Assembly (NCBI GenBank): GCA_903909435.1
Contig: CAIVVT010000092.1
Location: 1-50,475, forward strand
DNA from: an uncultured Acidobacteriia bacterium
GTDB lineage: Bacteria; Acidobacteriota; Terriglobia; Bryobacterales; Bryobacteraceae
DNA: 50,475 nucleotides
Direction of reading: 5' to 3'
Each line of letters begins with the position of its first letter. Position 1 is the stretch's first letter. This document shows, one piece after another, positions 35,971 through 43,339 of this stretch. The notes beneath the pieces are model-generated. The model was not told the DNA's origin. It made no database searches and worked only from the letters and a program-made list of their open reading frames with translations. The position numbers were made by a program, and so were the translations under genes.

Positions 35971-36936
35971 ATGAGTGTCGCCACCAAGTACGAATTGAAA
36001 CCCGGCGTCGCGACGCGCGAAGCCTTCGGACGCGCGCTGGCCGAAGTGGCCCGCGAGAACCCGAACGTCGTAGGCTGCGACGCGGATCTATCCAAGTCCA
36101 CGATGATGACCTACTTCGCTAAGGAATTTCCCACCCGCTTCTTCGAGTGCGGCATTGCCGAAGCGAACATGGTCGCCATCGGAGCGGGTCTGGCGATGGC
36201 CGGCAAGATCCCGTTCGTCTCGTCCTTTTCCTGCTTCGTCATGAACAAGGGCTTCGAGCAGCTGCGCACCGACGTCGCCTACCCGAATGTGAATCTCAAG
36301 GTCGTCGGCACACACAGCGGCATCTCGATCGGTGAGGACGGCCCGTCGCAGATGTCCATCGAAGACCTCGCGCTGGCCGGAGCGCTGCCCGGCTTCACCG
36401 TGATCAGCCCCGCCGACGAGGTGGCCACCCGGGCCGCCGTCCGGTGGGCCACCGATCACTTTGGCGGGGTGTTCATCCGCACCGGCCGCGCCAAAGTCCC
36501 CGTGATTTACGCTGCCGATGCCAAGATCGAAATCGGAAAGGCCAACCTGTTGCTGCCGGGCACGGATGTGACCCTGGTGGCGCACGGGATGATGGTGGCC
36601 GAGTGCATCCGCGCCGCCGAGGCGTTGGACGGCGAAGGCATCTCTGCGCGCGTGCTCGACTTCCATACCATCAAGCCTCTGGACGAGGCGGCCCTGGCCC
36701 AGGCGGCCCGCGAGACCGGCGCGCTGGTGGTCGCTGAAGAGCACCTGGTGGATTGCGGACTCGGTGTCCGCGTGGCGCAGGCCGTCGCCAGACACGCTCC
36801 GGCGCCAATCGAGTTCATCGGTGTGGAAACCTATGCCGAATCCGGCACGCCCGAAGGCGTACCGATCAAGTACGGCTTGACGAGTGCCCATATCGTCGCT
36901 GCGGCGAAGAAGGCGATTGCCCGCAAGTCGAAGTAG
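35971..36936 (+). CDS. Transketolase C-terminal subunit (pyrimidine-binding and C-terminal domains)
   Basis: This 321-residue protein is the partner of the preceding gene. The pyrimidine-binding domain has the catalytic glutamate in FFECGIAEANMVAIGAGLAM and HSGISIGEDGPSQMSIEDLA; the C-terminal domain shows FIRTGRAKVP, LLLPGTDVTLVAHGMMVAEC and VVAEEHLVDCGLG. The fold is shared with DXS and 2-oxo-acid dehydrogenase beta subunits, but pairing with the N-half identifies it. A 79-bp gap separates it from the uroporphyrinogen-decarboxylase-family gene. Confidence 0.93.
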   Translation: MSVATKYELKPGVATREAFGRALAEVARENPNVVGCDADLSKSTMMTYFAKEFPTRFFECGIAEANMVAIGAGLAMAGKIPFVSSFSCFVMNKGFEQLRTDVAYPNVNLKVVGTHSGISIGEDGPSQMSIEDLALAGALPGFTVISPADEVATRAAVRWATDHFGGVFIRTGRAKVPVIYAADAKIEIGKANLLLPGTDVTLVAHGMMVAECIRAAEALDGEGISARVLDFHTIKPLDEAALAQAARETGALVVAEEHLVDCGLGVRVAQAVARHAPAPIEFIGVETYAESGTPEGVPIKYGLTSAHIVAAAKKAIARKSK

Positions 36937-37015
36937 CTAGTAGTGTTGGTGGGGCGGCGCTTCTGATCTGCCCCACCGTTCCGGGTGATAGTTTCGCGCC
37001 CGGCTGGTGGCACTC

Positions 37016-38038
37016 ATGAACGGATACCAACGCATCGCGGCGGCATTGAAGGGCGAGCCGGTAGACAAAACGCCCGTCATGCTGCACAACTTCATGCTGG
37101 CAGCGCGTGAATCCGGACTCACGATGCGGGAGTTCGGCTCCGATCCCCGCAATATCGCCCGGGCGTTCGCCGAGTCGGTCGAGCGTTACGGCCAGGACGG
37201 CCTGCTCGTGGACGTCGACACCGCCACGCTGGCTGCGGCGTTGGGGGTCCCGGTGGCTTACCCCGAGGACGAACCCGCCGTCTGCCGCGGCGCCCTGCTG
37301 CCGAACCTTGCGTCGGTGGATGAACTGCCGCCACCCGACGTCTCGAAGCACGAGGGTGTGCAGATCTGGTTGGAAGCCGTTCGCTTGCTCAAGCGGCAAT
37401 TCGGCGGCGAGGTGTTTATTCGCGGTAATTGCGACCAGGCGCCTTTCAGCCTGGCCGCGCACCTCCGTGGAGCCGAGGGCTGGATGCTCGACTTGATGGA
37501 CCCGGACTACGAAGCTGCGGCTTTCCGGCTGCTCGACTATTGCTACGAGGCCGGCACTCAGTTCCTGCGGCTGATGGCATCGACCGGGTGCGACATGCTA
37601 TCGAATGGGGATAGCTCGGCCGGCGCCAGCCTGATTTCGCCCCGTCTCCACCGCAAGTTCGCGCATGATTACGAAAAACGTCTGGCTTCGTTTTCGCATC
37701 AGCTCAACCTGCCCTACGCGCAGCACGTCTGCGGCAATGCCCGGCCGATTCTGGCGGACTTGCTGGCAACGGGAGCCGATGCCATCGAGTTGGATTTCAA
37801 GACCGACTCGCAGGCAGTGCGCGAAACGTTGGCTGACCGCGCTACCCTGATCGGCAATATCGACCCAACCGGCGTGATGGCGCAGGGGACGCCGGAGTTG
37901 GTTGAATCGAAATGCCGGGAATTGATGACGATCTTCGCAGGCACGCCACGGCTGATTCTGAACGCCGGTTGCGCCTTGCCTGCTACCACTCCGCCGGAGA
38001 ACCTGCGCGCCATGATCCGGACGGCCCACGGCGCTTGA
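37016..38038 (+). CDS. Uroporphyrinogen-decarboxylase-family protein, MtaA/CmuA-type methyltransferase-like
   Basis: This gene encodes 340 residues from ATG 37016 (GGTGG 5 bp upstream; a GTG at 37007 is less likely). A TIM-barrel of the UroD superfamily. HemE's N-terminal MRQAGR substrate motif is absent (here MLHNFMLAARESG). Instead the MtaA/CmuA zinc ligands are visible: AQHVCGNARP and LNAGCALPATTPPENLRAMI. These enzymes transfer methyl groups from corrinoid proteins to thiols. No corrinoid protein or methyltransferase partner lies nearby, so the methyl donor is unknown. Position after hemB/transketolase does not imply a heme role. Confidence 0.85.
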   Translation: MNGYQRIAAALKGEPVDKTPVMLHNFMLAARESGLTMREFGSDPRNIARAFAESVERYGQDGLLVDVDTATLAAALGVPVAYPEDEPAVCRGALLPNLASVDELPPPDVSKHEGVQIWLEAVRLLKRQFGGEVFIRGNCDQAPFSLAAHLRGAEGWMLDLMDPDYEAAAFRLLDYCYEAGTQFLRLMASTGCDMLSNGDSSAGASLISPRLHRKFAHDYEKRLASFSHQLNLPYAQHVCGNARPILADLLATGADAIELDFKTDSQAVRETLADRATLIGNIDPTGVMAQGTPELVESKCRELMTIFAGTPRLILNAGCALPATTPPENLRAMIRTAHGA

Positions 38039-38109
38039 TGAACGGGGCATACCCAACCGGGTACAGGCGGCCTGAAGATCCTGCGTACGCGTCGCTGGCG
38101 CTGCTCGGA

Positions 38110-38808
38110 CTACTTATCGGCCTGCTTGTCGATGGCTAGCGTTTGCTCGTGGTGATGTTCCAAGTCCTCGACCAGGACGGATGCCTGCATGATCTTTTTG
38201 ATCTTGTAGCGGTGCTGCAGGATGTCTCCCTCCGACGGGATCAGCACCTGGTCATTCAAGCCGCAAAAGACCTTCTTCCCGCCGCCTTTGACCTGCATAA
38301 TGTTGCCAAAGAACCGTAAGGTGATCGGCGGAGGTGGCGGGGGTACGTACGCAGGAGGTGGTGGAGGCGGCGCCTCCGGACCGACCAGGAGCACCCTTTG
38401 CGTCACGACCGGGGGCGCATAGAAATCGAACAGACTGCGTTCAACGCGCGCCACCTTGACCAATGACACTTTCCTCAAAAGATCCGTGCGCAGTGTTGGA
38501 TCGAAGTTCTCGGGATCGGGTCCGCTACCAGGCTTGCGCTTCATCGTTGGCCGGAAATCGCGCGAAGCGGCCCTTCCAGCCGCTGCGGGTACCGCCGTGC
38601 TGACCGGGGTCGCGGAAGCCTCCGCGGTTTGCGAGCCCTGGAAGATCTGCCGTATCGAGGCGCGCGAAGGAGCGGCGGACTTGGCAACTCCCGCAGAATC
38701 CTCCGCGCCGGGGGACTGGCGGAAGTAAATCACAGCGGCGACAGCCACCAGCAGAACCAGGAGCGCCACCTTCTTGCGTTCGGCCCCGAACTTTTCAGGC
38801 GCAGACAT
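38110..38808 (-). CDS. Bitopic protein resembling pilus/type II secretion accessory proteins
   Basis: This gene encodes 232 residues from ATG 38808, which has GGAGG 7 bp upstream. One transmembrane helix (about 15-30, VALLVLLVAVAAVIYF) leads into a long low-complexity, Ala/Pro-rich periplasmic linker. A second proline-rich stretch (about 148-163) precedes a small C-terminal beta domain (ITLRFFGNIMQVKGGGKKVF, then LNDQVLIPSEGDILQHRYKI) of the type seen in GspC, PilP and GspB proteins ("homology region"-like). No secretin, pilus or secretion genes are nearby, so the call is by architecture only. Confidence 0.6.
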   Translation of the reverse strand: MSAPEKFGAERKKVALLVLLVAVAAVIYFRQSPGAEDSAGVAKSAAPSRASIRQIFQGSQTAEASATPVSTAVPAAAGRAASRDFRPTMKRKPGSGPDPENFDPTLRTDLLRKVSLVKVARVERSLFDFYAPPVVTQRVLLVGPEAPPPPPPAYVPPPPPPITLRFFGNIMQVKGGGKKVFCGLNDQVLIPSEGDILQHRYKIKKIMQASVLVEDLEHHHEQTLAIDKQADK

Positions 38809-39271
38809 GGCCGCACCTCCGTGCCGGGTCGGAGCACGAGTTCGATGGCCGTGCGGAGACACGCCGTTCAGCGCGATCGACTAAATGGCATGGGTCTTGA
38901 AACTTCATAATGCTCGAAATCGCCGTTGGTCCCGCCGGGCCGCGCCCAAAGTAAACCTGGATCTAGCAGAAGCTTAAAGATACCGGGTTGATTCAAAAGA
39001 GTGCTTGCGCTACCGCAAACAGCCCGTAATCGCAGCGCGCTGCGGTGAGGCTGGGACAGCGACTCAAAGATTCAAGAACGGTTAGATGTGACGGTTACTG
39101 TCCGTAAGTGATTGATTCCAAGCCATGGTTTTTTCAAAACCGTAACTTCTGACGGTTATGGCATTTCAACTACAGGCGGTAAATACCCGTCGTGGGGTAC
39201 CGAAAAGCGCAGCTCCGGAGTTCGGGGCGGTCCCAGTTCCCGCACTTGTTCGTGCGCGTGTCCGTGCCTGC
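38809..39271. promoter_or_regulatory. Regulatory region upstream of the bitopic protein with repeated ACGGTTA
   Basis: This 463-bp gap lies between the end of the RND pump gene and the start of the bitopic protein gene, both on the minus strand. It contains no convincing gene but shows three ACGGTTA copies (39078-39084, 39091-39097, 39152-39158) and a small dyad ggtttt-ttc-aaaacc (39127-39141). The first two repeats are 13 bp apart, close to one helical turn. No regulator is known; they may be operator half-sites. Confidence 0.35.
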
Positions 39272-42200
39272 CTAGCTTCCGTAAACTGCTTCGTTTGCGG
39301 AGGCGTCCTCTATCGCGCCGCCGCGCATCTGCCCGTGCCAGCGCCAAAGTTCGTAGATCGCCGGATACACCAGCAATTCCAACAGGAATGAGGTGAAAAT
39401 CCCTCCGACCATGGGCGCCGCGATCCGTTTCATCACGTCGGATCCAGCCCCGGTGGCCCACAATACCGGCACCAGTCCGATAAACATGGTGGCCACGGTC
39501 ATGAACTTCGGTCTGATCCTGCGAGCCGCTCCCGCGACGATCGCCTCGTGCAGGTCCTGCCTGGTCGCCATTCTGCCGACGCGTTTTGCCTGCTCATAGG
39601 CCAGTTCCAGGTACAGCAACATGAACACGCCTGTTTCAGCGTCCACTCCCAGCAGCGCAATTAAGCCGACCCAAACCGCGACGCTCAGGTTGTACCCGAG
39701 TGCGTAGATGAGCCAGAAGGCGCCAATGGCCGAGAAAGGCACGGCGATCAGCACGATCATCGACTTGGCGAGAGAGCCGGTGTTCAACCACAGCAGGAAG
39801 AAAATCAGGCACAGGGTTATCGGGACCACCGTTCGCAGGCGTTCGGACACCCGTTCCATCGCCTCGTATTGGCCGGTCCAGCGAATCGAATACCCCGGAG
39901 GAAGCTTCAGTTTGCCCGTGAGTTCCTTGGCTTCGTCAACAAAGCCGCTGATGTCCCGCCCCGTGACGTCCACGTAAACGTAGCCCGTGATAAGCCCGTC
40001 CTCGTCGCGGATCATGCCCGGGCCTTTGCTGGTGCGCACCGTGGCCAGACTCGCCAGCGGCACCTGGCGCTTGCCCTCCCCGCCGGAAACCAGCACTCGC
40101 CCGATGGCTTCCGGATCGCTCCGGTAGTCGCGCATATAGCGCACGTTCACCGGATAGCGGGCACGTCCTTCCACCGTGGTGGTGACGTTCTCGCCGCCGA
40201 TCGCGCTGGCCAACGTGTCCTGGGCCTGTTCGATGCTGATTCCAAAGCGCGCCAGTTGAACGCGATCCCAGACGATATCGAGGAAGTAGCCCTCGCCGGT
40301 GCGTTCCGAGAAGACGCTCCGCACGCCCCTCAGCGGACGGAGCGTGCCCTCCACGTGGGCGCCGATGCGCTGCACCTCCTCAGAGTCCGCTCCCAGCACT
40401 TTGACACCGACCGGAGTCCGTACCCCGGTGGTCAGCATGTCGATGCGGCCCTTGATCGGCATTGTCCAGGCATTCGTGACTCCCGGCAGTTTCAGCGCAT
40501 CGTTCAAGCCGGAAACCAACTGCTCCTGCGAAATGTGGTCCGGTGTGACGTGGCGAAACAGCGGTTTCAACCACTCCGGAGCCCAGCTTGAGTACCAGGT
40601 GCTCGTCCGCCGCCATTCGGACTTCGGCTTGAGCGTGATCACCGTCTCAAGCATGGAGAGAGGCGCCGGATCGGTCGCCGTGTCGGCCCGCCCTGCTTTG
40701 CCCAGAACGCGGTCCACCTCGGGGAATTGCTTGATGATGCGGTCGGATACCTGCAGCAATCGCTGTGCTTCCGTGATCGAAATTCCAGGCATGGCCGAGG
40801 GCATGTATAGCAACGCGCCCTCTTCCAGCGGAGGCATGAACTCGGATCCGAGTTGGAGCGCCACCGGAATCGTACACAGCACCAGAACGATGGCGCCGCC
40901 GATCACGAACCGGCGATTGCGCAGCGACCAGCGCACCACCGGTTCATAGGCACGCATCAGGACCCGCGAGATGGGATGGCGCTCCTCGGCCTGGATCTTG
41001 CCGACGAAGATCGCGTTCGTGATGCGGGCCATCCAGAGGGGGCGGAAACGGAAGCTGCGAAGGTGGGTGAGGGTCAGGCGGAGCGCCGGGTCCAACGTGA
41101 TGGCGAGGACGGCGGCAACCAGCATCACCAGGGTTTTTGTATAGGCGAGGGGCTTGAAAAGACGTCCTTCCTGGGCCTCCAGTGCGAATACGGGCAGGAA
41201 CGAGACTGCGATGACCAGCAGCGCGAAGAAACTTGGGCCGGCCACCTGCTGGACCGCCGCGACAACCACCTCGCTGTAAGTGCCGTGCCGCCCGCCCACC
41301 TCCCATTCCTCCAGTTTCTTGTGCGTCTGTTCCACCACGACGATGGCGGCGTCCACCATGGCCCCGATGGCGATGGCCAGCCCGCCGAGCGACATGATGT
41401 TGGCCGTCACTCCCATTTGCCGGAAAGGAATGAACGAGATGAGAATCGCGATGGGTATCGTGATGGCAGGTATCAAGGCGCTCGGAATGTGCCATAGGAA
41501 CAACAGGATCACCAGGGTGACCGTTAGTACGACTTCGACGATGGTCTGCTTTAGGTTGTCTATGGAGCGGTGGATCAGATCCGAACGGTCGTAGATCGGG
41601 ACCACCTTCATGCCAGCGGGCAGGCCCGCTTCCACTTCGCGAATCCGCGCCTTGACGCGATCGATCACGTCCAGCGCATTTTCCCCGTTCCGCATGATAA
41701 CGATGCCCGAGACGGCCTCGCCCTGGCCATCCGAATCCGCCAAGCCGCGGCGGAAATCCGGTCCGGTAGTGACCTGGCCGACGTCGCGAACGCGCACTGC
41801 GCTGCCATCGTCCGTCGCGGTGATGACGACGTTCTCGAGATCCTGAATGGACTTCGCATAACCGATACCCCGGACCATGTACTCGGCCCCGGCCATCTCA
41901 ATCAAGCGGCCGCCCACCTCGGCGTTGCCCCCGCGCACCGCCTCCACAACCCTGTTGATGCTGATGCCGAAGGCCTGCAGCTTTTGCGGATCGACGTTGA
42001 TCTGGTATTGGCGGTTGAAGCCGCCCACGGCGGCCACCTCGCTCACGCCCTGCACGGATTTCAAGTGGTAGCGCAGGTACCAGTCCTGGGCCGAACGGAC
42101 GTCCGCCGAACTGTGCGTGCCGCTGGTGTCCACCAGAACGTATTGGAAAACCCAGCCGAGCCCGGTCGCGTCCGGGCCTAATGTCGTCTTCACCCCCGGT

Positions 42201-42562
42201 GGCAGCGTTGCTAGTACCCCGGCGAGATACTCCTGCGTCCGCGAGCGAGCCCAATACAGGTCCGTCCCGTCTTCGTAAATGGCGTAGACATAGGAAAAGC
42301 CGAAGTCGGAGAATCCGCGCACGGCTTTCACCCTGGGCGCCCCGAGCAGGGCGGTGACGATGGGATAGGTCACCTGATCCTCGATGATGTCGGGGCTGCG
42401 GTCCCATTTCGAATAAACGATCACTTGTGTGTCGGACAGATCGGGGATCGCGTCGAGCGGCACGCGCAGCATGGACCACCAGCCGGCGACACACGCCGCC
42501 AGGGTGAGAGCGAAGATCAACAAGCGGTTGTGCGCCGAGAATTCGACTATTCGTCCGATCAC
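39272..42562 (-). CDS. Heavy-metal efflux RND transporter, CusA/CzcA family
   Basis: This gene encodes 1096 residues. I start at the GTG at 42562, 8 bp after GGGG; an earlier GTG abuts it directly. Twelve transmembrane helices with two large periplasmic loops. The HME-RND signature is clear: EVDRVLGKAGRADTATDPAP and LKPKSEWR in the second loop, and MSLGGLAIAIGAMVDAAIVV in helix 4 with the proton-relay aspartate (about residue 405). Such pumps export Cu(I)/Ag(I), Zn, Co or Cd from periplasm and cytosol through a three-part complex. No CusB-type adaptor, CusC channel, metallochaperone or sensor gene lies beside it, so partners must be elsewhere. The 1096 length is full. Confidence 0.93.
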   Translation of the reverse strand: MIGRIVEFSAHNRLLIFALTLAACVAGWWSMLRVPLDAIPDLSDTQVIVYSKWDRSPDIIEDQVTYPIVTALLGAPRVKAVRGFSDFGFSYVYAIYEDGTDLYWARSRTQEYLAGVLATLPPGVKTTLGPDATGLGWVFQYVLVDTSGTHSSADVRSAQDWYLRYHLKSVQGVSEVAAVGGFNRQYQINVDPQKLQAFGISINRVVEAVRGGNAEVGGRLIEMAGAEYMVRGIGYAKSIQDLENVVITATDDGSAVRVRDVGQVTTGPDFRRGLADSDGQGEAVSGIVIMRNGENALDVIDRVKARIREVEAGLPAGMKVVPIYDRSDLIHRSIDNLKQTIVEVVLTVTLVILLFLWHIPSALIPAITIPIAILISFIPFRQMGVTANIMSLGGLAIAIGAMVDAAIVVVEQTHKKLEEWEVGGRHGTYSEVVVAAVQQVAGPSFFALLVIAVSFLPVFALEAQEGRLFKPLAYTKTLVMLVAAVLAITLDPALRLTLTHLRSFRFRPLWMARITNAIFVGKIQAEERHPISRVLMRAYEPVVRWSLRNRRFVIGGAIVLVLCTIPVALQLGSEFMPPLEEGALLYMPSAMPGISITEAQRLLQVSDRIIKQFPEVDRVLGKAGRADTATDPAPLSMLETVITLKPKSEWRRTSTWYSSWAPEWLKPLFRHVTPDHISQEQLVSGLNDALKLPGVTNAWTMPIKGRIDMLTTGVRTPVGVKVLGADSEEVQRIGAHVEGTLRPLRGVRSVFSERTGEGYFLDIVWDRVQLARFGISIEQAQDTLASAIGGENVTTTVEGRARYPVNVRYMRDYRSDPEAIGRVLVSGGEGKRQVPLASLATVRTSKGPGMIRDEDGLITGYVYVDVTGRDISGFVDEAKELTGKLKLPPGYSIRWTGQYEAMERVSERLRTVVPITLCLIFFLLWLNTGSLAKSMIVLIAVPFSAIGAFWLIYALGYNLSVAVWVGLIALLGVDAETGVFMLLYLELAYEQAKRVGRMATRQDLHEAIVAGAARRIRPKFMTVATMFIGLVPVLWATGAGSDVMKRIAAPMVGGIFTSFLLELLVYPAIYELWRWHGQMRGGAIEDASANEAVYGS

Positions 42563-43339
42563 GTGAAACACCCCACAACTTCCAGCTCGGGTTGGTCAGA
42601 AGCCGAGCAGTCCACACGCCACTCCCTTACGATCACTGTTCCATTCCGATGCGGAACCGCGATCGGAAGGGAGCGGTGGGCAATTCCTCGAGGAGTGCGG
42701 CTCTCTTTCATTTTGGGTGATCAGTTCGCCGCATTTGGACAGGGTCCCAGGATCGATCCATCCGGCCTAAAGCGGACCAAAAAGTATACAACACTCAAAA
42801 ATATACACCATCCTACCGTCTTGAACTTCCGGAGGGGCGTCTTCGAACCGTTCCCGGGAGGGGGATCGACCAAAAGGGTTTCCCAGCTGAGGCGGAGTTT
42901 CGCAGCACGGATGCCAGCGTATGGGGCAGGTTTCTGGGACGTGGTCTATCCCAACCAGGAGCGGCCCATTGAGGAACGAACCGGCCACGAACAGTCTGCT
43001 GAATTGAGAAAGCCACGCGGTTTCGGTCTGCGCCTTTGACTCTAAGTGCCGGCTCATGAGGGACGCGACGTGTGCCAATATGGTACTTCGCTCCGAGGCC
43101 GGATTTGCCTTTTTTGAACGTGAACAAGCGGGCGAATGGGGGCAAGATGGCCAGAGTCCCGTCGACAATCATCCAATTGATCAATAGCGGTTACAAGGCT
43201 GTCGGACGCCTATGCGGGTTGCTCCAAGCGTCCGCGCGGGAACCGTCGGCATCCGTCCCGGACGCTGTAAATCGAAGAGCCCAAACGCCCGGAGAAACCA
43301 TCTAAATTTGAATCACGTCAAGCCGGAGGAGAAGGGTCC
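42563..43339. other. Divergent intergenic region between RND pump and IPT-repeat protein
   Basis: These 777 bp contain several overlapping frames on both strands, none with a ribosome site or recognisable domain. Promoters for both divergent genes should be here. A minus-strand TATACT (around 42784-42789) flanked by T-rich sequence is a candidate -10 for the pump gene about 220 bp from its start. I see no RNA gene or repeat. Confidence 0.35.

Noticed and set aside
37016..38038. Reading the UroD-family gene as hemE because hemB is close by
   Set aside because: The HemE substrate motif MRQAGR is missing and the zinc-ligand pattern of MtaA/CmuA is present.
42767..43184. Minus-strand frames of 120-130 residues between the RND pump and the IPT-repeat protein
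   Set aside because: They overlap each other in different frames, lack ribosome sites and do not resemble an RND adaptor or metal sensor.
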